DNA from: Lepisosteus oculatus | Lineage: Eukaryota; Chordata; Actinopteri; Semionotiformes; Lepisosteidae | Direction: 5' to 3' | DNA: 64,000 nt | Assembly: GCF_040954835.1 (NCBI RefSeq) | Contig: NC_090697.1 | Coordinates: 3,980,501 to 4,044,500, forward strand | Shown: positions 11,010 to 21,994 of the stretch, in pieces | Numbering within the stretch: position 1 is the stretch's first letter | How the letters are laid out: each line of letters begins with the position of its first letter | Position numbers and translations under genes: made by a program | The notes under the pieces: generated by a model | What the model was told of the DNA's origin: nothing | Seen by the model: the letters and a program-made list of their open reading frames with translations, nothing else | The model's database searches: none

Positions 11010-12039
11010 CAACAAAGAAAGAGAAAGCAAGTTTCTGCAAGATGTCTTTATGAGGAGCCTGTTAAATAGTGAGTATTGTTTTATGATTTCACAAATCATT
11101 GTGTTTGAGTTCATAATTAATTACTGTGTAAGAGTTACCTCAACTAATTATATATATACACATTCAATATAAACATAGGTTAATAGGTAAATATCAATGG
11201 GCTGTTTTTACTTTGAATCTTCTGTACTGTTAGCCTATCAGGCAAGAGGATTATTCTGTTATTCATTTAAAGCTTTCAGTCAATAAATGTGGAATAAAAA
11301 AAAACTTTATGGATTGAGTCAATTAGTAATTGTGAGTATCCCAAATGTTAACCTGATCTCTGACAAAGGCAGTATTGAAGTGGTAATTTGAGTTTGTTAT
11401 ATAAATATAACAAGTTGTATCCCCTCTGTAAACACGCAGTGCATTTCGAAGGCAATTTATTGATATTGTACTTCAAACAGGATTCTATTTCAAACAAATG
11501 ATTTATAGTTTATAGTATTTACAGTAAGATGAATGAAAGTTATAGATTCCTAGTTTAATTTATTTAAACAAACACATTTTAAACATTTTGTGAAAGACTA
11601 CGTTAAAAATTCAATCATCTTCCCGTCCCCTGAGGAACTGCAATTTAATTGCAAACCAGAAATCATTAAGCATCAACAGTCTAATACAGTGTATTAAAGC
11701 ACAGGATTCTACTGCCATTTTAAGATTACACTTCAGAAATTTGAAGTTTAACATCACTTAAAGATGTGAAACACAATATATTCCTTTGAAACGTTTTAAA
11801 AAGTATGTACAATAAGATTTATCATTTATCCCAATAAAACTTATCCAGCATTTTCGTATTTCACATTGTTTAGGGAATTTAAGACACCCAATAGAGCATT
11901 TTTCACTATATTAAGATTTGTTTTGTTTTAACAATACATGCAGGCAACAGGAAATATATTTGTAATAATCCCATATGATTTCAAGTAAACATCCAAATAT
12001 CTGGCAAATGTTTAATATGATTCTCTTTCTTCCTTACAG
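11010..12039 (+). other. T2a 5' UTR exon 1 and intron
   Basis: Exon 1 is inferred to end at 11068, with donor GTGAGT at 11069. The intron ends with the tract and acceptor TTCTTCCTTACAG at 12039. Donor, acceptor and exon are conserved in all three T2 copies. Exon 1 contains a conserved four-codon upstream ORF (ATG TCT TTA TGA). The rest of the untranslated leader is 12040-12114. Confidence 0.6.
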
Positions 12040-12114
12040 AAGAAATTAAAAATAGGTTTCATTGAAACACGTGGCTTCTGTTTCCATCAGCCTCATTTTG
12101 TGAATCTCAGCATT

Positions 12115-13146
12115 ATGAATTCAACAGTATTGGAGATCGACACAATAGAATACTGCTTTGAGGAGATGAACAAATCCTGTATAAAAGGGCACAGAACTGT
12201 TGGTATGAAGGTAGCTATGTATTTTGTGTTTGGTCTTACAGTCCTTATTACAATTGGTGGAAATCTTATTGTGATTATTTCCATCTCTCACTTCAAGCAG
12301 CTTCACTCACCAAATAACTTTCTTGTTCTTTCACTGGCAACCATTGATTTTCTCTTAGGTTTAATTGTTCTCCCATTTAGCATGGTCAGAATGGTTGAAA
12401 CTTGTTGGTATTTGGGATCATTCTTTTGCAGACTTCATACATCTATTGACATGTTGCTTTCCACTGCCTCCATTTTCCATTTATGTTTTATTGCTATTGA
12501 TCAGTATTATGCAGTATGTGAGCCTCTTCATTATACAAACAAAATCAGCATCAGAGTGTCCTGTGTGTTTATTATTATTGGTTGGATTTTGCCAGCATTA
12601 TACACTTTTGGAATAATTTACACCAAATCTAACGACCAAGGCCTAGAAGATGTGGTTGCCATACTATCATGTGAGGGTGGTTGTTTACTTGTTTTTAATA
12701 AGTTATGGGCATTACTGGATTCAGTTATTTTTTTTGCTCCCTGTTTTGCCATGATTGGAATATATGTGCACATTTTCCGTGTAGCTAGAAACCAAGCAAG
12801 AATGATACAAATTATGGAAAATAGAATATTTTCGGTGGACGACAGTAAAAAGAAAACTCAACAGAACAGGGAACATAAAGCTGCTAAGACACTAGGTATA
12901 GTTATGGGTGTCTTTCTAGTCTGCTGGGTCCCTTACTTCACAGATACAATGATAGATGTCTATCTCAATTTTGCAACTCCTTCAGTCGTGTTTGATGGCC
13001 TAATATGGTTAGGCTATGTAAATTCAACTTTTAATCCATTAATATATGCTTTTTTCTATCCATGGTTTCGAGAAGCACTGAAACTTATTCTTACATGTAA
13101 AATATTTCACCGTAATTCATCTAGAATTAAACTTTTGTCTGAATAA
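12115..13146 (+). CDS. Trace amine-associated receptor T2a (DQY variant)
   Basis: This is a 343-residue TAAR starting MNSTVLEID. Visible are N-glycosylation at N2, N-terminal cysteines at 14 and 22, C3.25 (105), D3.32 (112), two ECL2 cysteines (186, 190), D5.43 (202, seven residues before P5.50), CWVPY in TM6 and [16 protein letters not shown] in TM7. Paired D3.32 and D5.43 match the diamine-type site proposed for some mammalian TAARs. The start is ATG 12115, because the longer frame upstream opens only with GTG. Unlike T2b and T2c, the DRY motif reads DQY: codon CAG at 12502-12504 (residue 130) replaces CGG, a CpG-type transition. The receptor should fold and reach the membrane, but G-protein coupling may be altered. 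Confidence 0.9.
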   Translation: MNSTVLEIDTIEYCFEEMNKSCIKGHRTVGMKVAMYFVFGLTVLITIGGNLIVIISISHFKQLHSPNNFLVLSLATIDFLLGLIVLPFSMVRMVETCWYLGSFFCRLHTSIDMLLSTASIFHLCFIAIDQYYAVCEPLHYTNKISIRVSCVFIIIGWILPALYTFGIIYTKSNDQGLEDVVAILSCEGGCLLVFNKLWALLDSVIFFAPCFAMIGIYVHIFRVARNQARMIQIMENRIFSVDDSKKKTQQNREHKAAKTLGIVMGVFLVCWVPYFTDTMIDVYLNFATPSVVFDGLIWLGYVNSTFNPLIYAFFYPWFREALKLILTCKIFHRNSSRIKLLSE

Positions 13147-13689
13147 AGTTGTCGAAATGTATAGCTGGGATAGTACACATTGAATAATTTCAATTCATCA
13201 TTATAGATGTGTTTTTGTTTATTTAAATAAAATGTTTAAAACCAGCATCTGCTTTCATTACTTAAAGTATGTCACTTTTTATTGTGATATTAAATCTTAA
13301 TAAGCCTTTATCGAACTGGTAAATTTCAAACACTAAAAAAACTTCAGGAATGTCTGATTAAGAAATTTAATGAGATACTCCAATATATTTGGAAAAAGAT
13401 GTGCAGAATTTGAATATAACAGAGATATAACTCGTGGTTGGCTGTAAGAAAAAGGAAGAATTAATTGTGACACTACAGTCAGTAATAAAAAAAACAGGCA
13501 AGTAATCTATGGTACAGGTACATTTATTATACTGCAAGAACATTTCATTTTTATATGAAAACTGTGTTCAATATTAATAAAAAATCCCTTTATTTCTGAT
13601 GTCTTACACATAGATGAGAATAAAAATCTTCATGTTTACTCAATTTATTATTCAGTTCCTGTTTTCCTTTAATGATGGTTCATCATTGT

Positions 13690-15580
13690 TTCTTTTAACC
13701 CATCCAGTTTGTACTACTGCTTTCTGATCTCCTGTTCGTCGGGCAGATGCCTCAGCTGCTTTTCTGGAATTCTAAGCCCATTCGCACCCCTTTCTTTGGT
13801 TCTCGACACCATTCCGCTCCAAAGTCGAATAGCTCTTTCAGCCTGGGGGCTCAGCAACAGGATTCCACTCCAAAACCGAGATACCCGAGTGTCCTCATTT
13901 TTCTTGGGTGTTCAGCACAGGATTCCAATCCGAAACTGATGCTCCCCAATTCCTGTCAAAGGGCTGATTTGCCAGGGTTGTGATCTTTGGGCTCTATACT
14001 GACACCCTCACTTCTCGCCGCTAAAGCTGCTCTGACTCCTGTCCAAGACACTACGTCACCCTGCACTGCAGTGCCCTGTTCCAGTCTGTTCTGTCTCCAG
14101 TCCAGGACTTCACGTTACCCTGCACTGCAGTGCTCTGTTCCAGTCTGCTCTGACTGCAGTCTGTGACTTCAAGCCTCTCTGCACTGCAGATCTCTTTTCT
14201 AGGTTGCCTCTTCTCCAGAACTTTATTCTGTACTCCTGTCCCTGACTGTTTGCAGCTTCTGGACAACACCCTAGAATCCTTGACTCTTCTCTGCTGGTTC
14301 TTTTCAGTTCTGTCCTGCCCACAAGAGGAAACTTCTGTTGTCCAGGACCCCAGGGTTCTCCCCATGCAGCTGTTTGTCCTCTCCCTAGCCTAGCCCCATT
14401 CTTGCTCTTTTGGGTCCTGCCATAGTAGTTTAGTTTTTTTTCTGTTATCGTTCCTGCTGCCTTCTCAGCTATTCTTGAAGTGACTTCTTCTCCTGACTCA
14501 GGGCTCTTTATCCTCACCTTTTTCTTTTGAGCTGTCTGGGTAACTTTTCTTTGCTATCATTTTTCCCAGTCTCCTTTCAGCGTTCCAGCAGAACCTTCTG
14601 TTTCTTTCTTAGGGAGTCAAGCATCCTGTTTCCACTTCGATGCCTGAGAGCATCTCTCTGTTAGCCTGAGCCCCTTAAGGATTCCTAGTTGTCAGGCTCT
14701 GACAGGGACTGCCCCCTGCTGCTGTGATGACAAAGGGACTCTCAGAATTGAAAGAGAACTTTTGAAAGGCCTATTGCCTCCCACCTGACGCAGCTCTCAG
14801 GAGTGCCAGGAGTGTGGGTTGGCAAACACAAGGGTCGACGCGGTGAGCAGTGAAACGAATAAGTGGGGACTAGAATATGAAACTGCAGCATCAGGAGATG
14901 CAGAGAGCAGCCAAAGAGCTAAAGCTGGCGTGTTGGGTGACGCTGGAGCTGATTCTGCTGCGCCGGTGAGGCTGAATGCCGGCTTGGATTTGAAGCTGCT
15001 ATATGTTTGATGCTGAGAGCTAAGGCTGCTGCACAGAGCGAAGCTCTATCCTAATGCCGAAATAGCTGCCAATCACAGTCCGCTAGTCAGAGACAGAGAA
15101 CCTTGGGTATGGGTGCAACTGAATGGAGAGTCTCCTGAAAAGGGAGCTGGATGGATCTGAAGCACTGGCTTAAGGCTGCAGAGACTGCTGTGCAAAGCGA
15201 GGGCTGGCTTGGTGTGCCTGGTGACGCTGGACCTGAGGCTGGTGCGCTGGGCAATGCTGAGGCTGAAAACTGCTGCACAGAGTGAAGAACTGGCTTAAAG
15301 CCAAAACTGCAAACACAATAAGCCGGTCTGAAACATGAGGGCCGAATAAGAAGGGAGCCAGGCGGAGTTAAAGGGCTGTCTTGAGGCAGACAATTGGGGT
15401 GGAAAAAAAGGAGCCTCAGGTGAAACCGAATAGCGAGCCTCTTGAAAAAGGGGGACCAAAGGGGTTTGCAAGACAGGCTCGGCTGCAACCTCTGCACAGA
15501 GTTAAGTGCTGTCTTGCTCAGCGGAGATATGTGGAGAGCAGCTTGGGTTTAAGTAGAAAACCAGGAATTGAATACTTAGT
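13690..15580. repeat. GC-rich unclassified repeat tract (unit A)
   Basis: The sequence shifts abruptly from AT-rich to pyrimidine- and GC-rich. It holds internally repetitive blocks but no sustained conserved ORF. Bases up to about 15008 are collinear with unit B (37320-38849). Beyond that, degenerate GCTGCACAGAG-type blocks recur to about 15550. It may be the remains of a retroelement, but no diagnostic protein is visible. Confidence 0.5.
14027..14203. repeat. 59-bp minisatellite, about three units
   Basis: Two units of 59 bp (14027-14085, 14086-14144) and a diverged third share the core CCCTGCACTGCAGTG and TGTTCCAGTCTG. Unit B keeps only the last unit near 38010. Confidence 0.8.
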
Positions 15581-15614
15581 AGAACATTTCTAATTAACAT
15601 TGATATTAAAAAGA

Positions 15615-15840
15615 TAATTAATAATAATTGCTTACACTTATATAGCACTTCTCTGGACGCTACCACTCAGCGCTTTACAGAAAATGGGGTCTCCCCTCCA
15701 CCACCACCAGTGTGCAGCCCCACCTGGATGATGAGGTGGCAGCCATAGATTATTGGGAGACCATGATTGGCAAAGGCCAGAGGGAAATTTGGCCAGGACA
15801 CTGAGGTGATCCCCTGGGATTATTAATGAACACAGAGAGC
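15615..15840 (-). repeat. 5S-derived repeat family, 3' portion
   Basis: It matches the block at 50772 onward (CCTCCACCACCACCAGTGTG, GATTGGCAAAGGCCAGAGGG, GGAAATTTGGCCAGGACA). It begins, on the minus-strand 3' side, with an AT tract and AGTGCTATATAAGTG. The 5S-like head is lacking here, so it is 5'-truncated. Confidence 0.65.
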
Positions 15841-16109
15841 AGACAAATAAAGCAAATAAAAAATGTCTAAACAAAATAAAACAAAGTCTCTCAATAAACT
15901 TTTTAAATCCAATCCTGGTGTCCAACCATGTTTCATTTACCGATACAATACTGCAATACACATCAATGAAACTGCTGCTACCTGTGTTTATCATACATTT
16001 CTACAGGATTTGTAGATACTATATACAGCTGTCATGCAGAAATAGAGGCTACAAACAGTTTACTAAAATCAGGTGCCATTGATGATTCATTGGTCCTTTG
16101 TCCTGAGTG

Positions 16110-17420
16110 AACTCAAAAATGCTACATTGGTGTCAGAAGCGGGCAGGATGGACAACCCGTGGCAGATTCTAGCAGACTCTGTCAAGCGCCGCCTGACCCT
16201 GTGCAGGAGGAGCTCGCCCCGCACCCAAAGTCTGTGATGGCCCTCTGCTCCCTGTGGGAGGCCTTGGAGGTAAGGGATGGGGTGCTGCACTGGGGGTGGT
16301 GGGTACCCTCCATCGGCAAGATCTGGTGGCAGCTGATGGTGCCACAGTTGCTCAGGGGGCTGTGCTCCAAGGGGTGCACGGCCAGCCGGGCGTGGGACAT
16401 TTCGGCTGTAAGAAAACCCTGCAGCGTCTCTAAGGCCACTTTTATTGGGGTCTGTCCCACGGACATGGAGTAGTACTGCTGAACGTGTGCGGTGTGCGTG
16501 GCGCAGAAGGGTCCCCCCGGGCGCTCTCAGGCCCCCCTCCAACAACACCAAGTGGGGGCTCCCATGGAGCATGTGGGGGTGGATATTTTGGGCCCATTTC
16601 CGTGCACTGAGGCTGGGAACCACTACGTCCTGGTGGCAATGGAGTATTTCACAAAGTGGCAGGAGGCCTATGCCCTCCCAGACCAGAGTGCCTCCACAGT
16701 GGCCAATTCCCTACTGGAGGGGATGTTTGCCAGGCTAGGGGTGCCAGAGGATTTACACTGTGACCAGGGACGTAGCTTCGAGTCCCAGGTCTTTGCCAGA
16801 GGGTGCCAGCGCCTGGGGTTATCTAAGACGTGGACCACCCCGCTGCATCCCCAGAGCAACGGGTTGGTGGAGTGGTTTAATCGGACACTCGTCACCCAGC
16901 TGGCTACCCTGGTGTCCCGGCACCAGCGGGACTGGGACAGTCATCTCCCCCTTGCCCTCTGGGCATATGGGGCCGTGGTCCAGGAATCTACCAGGTGCAC
17001 CCCAGCCTCACTCATGCTGAGCCGGGAAATGCGAACCTGTTCTTTGGGCCCCCTGGCCGGAGACGTGTCGGCACCGCCAGCTGGACTGGACAACGAGTGG
17101 GACCTGCGACAGTGGATGCAGCGAGTGGACAGCTTTGCCCGAACCCACCTGACTCAGGCGGGAGTCTGGCAGAAACGGCACTACGACCTGCGCTGCAGGG
17201 GGCCTGCCTTCCAGCCCTGGGACTAGGTTTGGGTACAGCCCGCACCGCCGTAAAGGCCTCAGCCTTAAGCTGGCGCCGTCGTGGGAGGTGCCCACTGAGG
17301 TCCTTTTGGTGGTGGGCGATTTCTGCTACCGGGTCCGGTTGCGAACACGGGGGAGAGTGGCGGTCCTGCACCTAGACTGCCTGGCACCCTACCGGGTCCG
17401 GGAGGAGGACCCTGGCGGGG
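16110..17420 (+). mobile_element. Gypsy-type LTR retrotransposon fossil
   Basis: The left part shows the leader-like TGGTGTCAGAAGCGGG followed by a gag-start-like segment. The right part (about 16492-17226) is an integrase core of the Ty3/Gypsy family, with the VDILGPF, CDQGRSFES and NGLVEWFNRTL blocks holding the catalytic acidic residues. Protease, reverse transcriptase and both LTRs are not seen. It is clearly broken, with several breaks and a large internal loss. A fragment of the same family lies on the minus strand at 39033-39358. Confidence 0.85.
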
Positions 17421-17425
17421 AGGCT

Positions 17426-17505
17426 AACCTTTGTTATGCATGACTGCAGACAATAAATGTGTAAAATATTAATATTGTGTGTTTCTTATTTAAAACTGCT
17501 AAAGT
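17426..17505 (+). repeat. Orphan copy of unit A 3519-3596
   Basis: It shares GCTAACCTTTGTTATG, AATAAATGTGTAAA and TTTAAAACTGCTAAA in order with 3519-3596 and 24391-24470. Neither flank continues the match: the Gypsy fossil lies left and the long-TIR element right. Confidence 0.7.
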
Positions 17506-17507
17506 TA

Positions 17508-18415
17508 CAGATGCAGCCATTCAAAACAAGCGGGCGATACCGCATTATTTTGCAGTGCACTTTACGCAGTCTACCGCGAGTTACCGTAAATTCTCCTATA
17601 GTACCGCAAGTAAAATAATAGTATCCGGAATTTCCGCAAGGTGGAGCTAGTAAAGTTCAACCTCTCATGTTTGAGCTGTCGCCATCAAAGTCTTTAACGA
17701 AGATATTACTAAAAGTATTAATAATGAATGACCTTGGACAAGCTGTAAACTGAAAGTATTGCCCTGGTCCACATTCTTTTTTTCATTAACCATCTTTGTA
17801 AAAGTAACACCACAGCATTTTGCAATCACACATTTGTTTCCAATCATGCAAAGTACAGTACAGAATCGCGTATTTAAAGAAATTAATAACGATATAAGTA
17901 TATTCATGTACAGCAACACAAGAATTGTACATGCTGTACGATGTCTGTTGATAATGTTTGTAGGGCTTTTTCAACACTGCTCATGTGACCTTGCTGGTGG
18001 TGCTGTGGGTTAGGTTCCCGACTACCACATCACATGTTGGGTGTTCACCCACATCACATGTTGGGTGTTCGAATCCAAGGTTCCACATGCTGGAACCTTG
18101 ACTTTTTTTTTTAACAAACATTTCTTTGAAAAAATAAAACGTTTCCCTGGCTCAGAGATTAAATTAAACTTTACTCGCACCAAACAAATTTATATTTCTA
18201 AATATCACAACAGGATCGAATTTAAGTCATTTTTATAACAATGAATAGTCACCTATGCGTTACAATATAAACATTTATATTGATTTAAATCACGTTTAAA
18301 TTGCCTTTATTTAAAACCCATAAATAAAGCCGATACTGTTTAGACTTTTAATTATTTAAAACTGTATTACAGCAGCACAATGGACAATGCAATGTAAATC
18401 GCTATCTTTGACTTC
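17508..18415 (+). mobile_element. Long-TIR TA element, right-truncated copy
   Basis: It begins TA-CAGATGCAGCCATTCAAA. Bases 17508-17870 match the reverse complement of 45710-46073, and 17930-18410 match 44690-45340 directly, as expected if the family has long inverted termini. It contains a tRNA-like stretch with a good B box (GTTCGAATCC, about 18068) and a 24-bp tandem duplication (ACATCACATGTTGGGTGTTC plus four bases). No transposase ORF is seen. Confidence 0.7.
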
Positions 18416-18446
18416 TGCGTAATAATGTTCACCTCTCTGTCCAGCA

Positions 18447-18545
18447 AATTAACAATAGTAATAATAATTAACTTTATTGTATATGGCGCCTTTAAAGGTG
18501 GCTCCTCAAAGCACTTTACAGGATAAAAACAATAACAACAATACT
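18447..18545 (-). repeat. LINE 3' tail
   Basis: A (TTATT)n tract followed on the minus strand by the same AAAGTGCTTTGAGGAGCCAC and CTTTAAAGGCGCC tail as the LINE at 4967-5513. It is severely 5'-truncated. Confidence 0.65.
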
Positions 18546-18559
18546 GTTAGGCTGGGCAA

Positions 18560-21309
18560 ACGATTTTTTTAAAAAAGAAATACAAAATGAGATATAGTGA
18601 TGTGTTCCGGCTTAGACATTAACGAAGAGCATAACACGCTCTGGCTTTCCCATCTACTGTATACCGATACACTGCAAGTACAACCCCCCTCTCTGCTGGC
18701 TGTGACAAATAAAACTGGTTTCACAGGTATTTTCAAAGTAGAAGGGGGTGAGATTTCCAGCGAAAGACACCTCCCCCCATCCAAAACCAAGGAAGTACAG
18801 TACTTACTAGTTAAGAAAGCTAGGCTCCTCAATGAAATCGCTTTAACATGCTAATGCGTTTGTGTAACAGTCCGGGCGTGGCAAGCTTCTAATGTCAACC
18901 CGACTACGGCGAAAGGAACCCTTCTTTCATTGGAAGACAATGAAAATATTATAGCCCTAAATGAATTAATAGCAAACATGGTTTACATAAAAGACATTTT
19001 CCAAGAAAGTTTAGCCTTTGTCACTAATGAAACCACTAAATAAAGACATAAATATAGAAATCTTAAGGTTTTTAAAATACATGACTTTGCTAAAATGTAT
19101 TTAAAAATAAAAATGATTACAACCGCCAGCGGAGAGAGAGAACAGGGGAGGGGTGTTGGTTTTGCATAAGGGGCGGGGCTATGGAAATGATGTCTGTTTG
19201 GGAATGTGGAGTTACATGTTCTGGCTGTTTGTGAATTATCGTTGTTGAGTATGGAGTGTTGAGGTATTGATTTTGTGTAATGCTTTATGTTGAAAATTGA
19301 CGTGGGTTTTGTTTATGATAAAGAGGATAAAGGTACACTACAGGTACACTTTCATACAGGTCATACAGGTACACTTTCACATTACATAAATCCCTGTCCT
19401 TCCCCCCAAGTCCCAGGAGTTAACAATATCCCAGACCAGATATCTCCCAATATCCCAGACAGGGTTCCATCTATCCCTTTATTCCTGGGGCAGGCATCAC
19501 AAGCCCCGTTGCTGGTCTGCTCAGTGCCCTATCACTGCCTGATGAGTGCACCACGTTATTTTAAAAATATATATTACTGTCATTAGGACCAAAAGGTTTT
19601 ATTCAACCAGTTTAAATTGGTGTCTGGAAAATACCCAGCACAATCTCTTCTATGCAATCAGAAACTTCATTTTTGACATGATCACAATGCAACAGAGTGA
19701 TAAAGTGAATATTCAGAATATGCAGTTTCCTACAGTGACTTGTTGTAATAAAAGCCAAAAAATGTGTAAAGCAAAAGTGAAGTGAAATTTGAAGATAGAT
19801 GCTGTGGTTCTACTGAAAATTAATTTGTTGTTTCAAAGCAACATAAATGCCTGACATCATATAAAATACTTTTTTATTGTATATGTTAAGATATGTTTTA
19901 CATTTAGGAAAATGTATCAGAAATCTCAGTGTAAAACTTTGACATTAATAATTAGATTTTGGCATGTCACTACTACAGTCAAGTTCAACAACAAAAGATA
20001 AAGAAACATAGTCCCTCATTGTGCTTACAAGAGAGTTAAAAATATACTTTTGGGAGGCATCAAACAAATGGCTGTCAACACGTCAGACCACTGTGGGTAT
20101 TAGCTGTTACTGGAGGTGAGAGTATAAATGTTTGATAAACAAAATGTTCTTAATAAATTCAAGCTATAATGAAACATTGTAAGTAATGTGTAATACTACC
20201 ACTTCCATTCATATTTAATGTAAATCTAGTTTATGTGTAAAATCTTCAAGATAGCTTTCAGATATAATATTACATACTTTTTGTTTTTACAATTACTGTT
20301 TATTGTGGAAACAAGGTAGGTAACTAGCTAGAAAATTAATGTATGGGCTTTATTTGCAAAGGAAACGAGACAACATTGCATTCAGAATGCAAAAAAATGA
20401 AATTGTTATCAGATCTTAAACAAGATTTAACATTAATTTTTAACAGTAAAAACTGAAGACAGTTTCAACAATTGTTTGGCCTCTGGTAAAATACACCGAC
20501 AAATGAGTTTGTTCTTGTCTATAAGTATGAGTGCTTGTAAATGTGTGTTGCAGACATTTGTAAAATGAATAAATGTAAATGTATTTCTTTATTTTGCCAT
20601 TGTTAGATATTGTTTGAATGCAGTTCCTTGTAAAACTTGGTACTGGGATGCTGAGGGAGTAAAAACATTGTTCAATTTTCACTGCAGTCTATAGATTAGG
20701 TTAGTTTCTTTGCATCTCTGAGTACATTTCTTTCTCTTCTGAAATTAAATTGCTATCTAGTTTGATGACACAGATCGGTAATTGTGATAGAAGTACTTCT
20801 ACATCTTTATTCATGTATTTGAATATGAATATGCTTAAATTGTAGGTTACAATATACTTTAAGTACTTTAGAATAATAGCAAAAAGTCTGTTTTAAAAAA
20901 AGAAAATTAAAGTAATAACTCTGAAATATACCAAGTAATGTTTTTTCATATGTTGTGTTCTCTTAGCAAAAAGAATACATATTGTGTTGGAAGTGTGGTG
21001 AAAAAGAATGATCAATTTATTTCTCCCTGTTGTCTCTTAATCAAAGTGCTTTCAAAGTGCTTTTACTTTATAGTTGAAATAATATACAGAGAAAGAATAT
21101 ATGTTTATACTGTATAGTATATGTACTTTAATTATAATAAGAATATAAATGTTACCTTGCTTTAAAAAGTTTTTGAAAAATTGAATTGAAAAAAAGATCA
21201 TTACACTTAATGCATTGTACCTATTAATGCGAGTGACTTAAGGAAAGCAAACGAATGTATAGGATACAGCACTTAATTTAATTTGTGACCAAGCAAGCTT
21301 CACACTTGT
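18560..21309. other. Intergenic, no gene seen
   Basis: AT-rich single-copy-looking sequence between units A and B. It includes a short imperfect tandem repeat (TACAGGTACACTTTCA units, 19333-19385) and many TACTGTA-type words. I find no receptor remnant, conserved ORF or RNA gene. Confidence 0.6.
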
Positions 21310-21994
21310 GACAGACTACAATAATGTTTTTAATCAGCACAGGGAACAGACTGAAAACTTACAGTACACAATGTACTACTATTATTACTTATATATTTCC
21401 ATGCATTTCTTATGTTCTTGACCACATATTTGTACCCTATGTATTTAAAGGTTGTAGAGTATTTTTTATTTAGAGCATAATTGATAAAGAAAATGTACTC
21501 TGATTCTACATGAGAATATCCACTATTATAACAGTTTTCACTGTTATTGTAAAGTTTAGCTTGAGTGATGAGACTATCACCTTTAAGAAATATTTTTAAA
21601 CACAATCTTTAAATACTAATGTGAAATATTTATCAATCAAATCAAATGTCTCATTGTCATGTATTCATTATCACTAACATAATTTGCTCCTCTCTTTTTT
21701 ACAGCAACCTACAGTAGACATACTGTAAATCTGGATTATTTTTTTGTCTGGAACTAAAATAGTTAACATTTCACTGAGATTAACTGAGAATTGTGTTTAT
21801 GAATAAAAAAAAAAAATAACCCAGTGCAGTGAATAGAGACTTTGCACTGCAGTGTACTGTACAAACACAAAGATATGTTGTTTAAATATACAATTTACTA
21901 TGGTAAACATTATTTAAAAATGCAAGGGTAAATCAAATCTTTGTCTTTTGTGTTTATGGAATTTCTATTAGATCACGGACTGAAGAGATTCATC

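Larger units (their letters stand above)
1..15008. repeat. Segmental duplication unit A (T1a, receptor fossil, T2a)
   Basis: This block is near-identical, base by base and in the same order, to unit B starting at 21310. The first bases of the window match 21310 onward, so the unit probably begins left of the window. Homology continues through T1a, the receptor fossil, a SINE-like unit, a hAT element, T2a and a GC-rich tail, and stops near 15008, where B is cut by unit C. The two units differ by a few percent point changes and by several whole insertions or deletions. This is tandem duplication as commonly seen in TAAR clusters. Confidence 0.9.

Noticed and set aside
14110-14517. 135-residue minus-strand frame
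   Set aside because: It overlaps the minisatellite and the GC-rich tract, and is not conserved as a frame in unit B.
16087-16623. 178-residue minus-strand frame
   Set aside because: It is a shadow of the GC-rich Gypsy fossil on the other strand; no domain is seen.
19333-19385. CRISPR-like short repeats
   Set aside because: Irregular short tandem copies in an animal genome, without unique spacers of even length.
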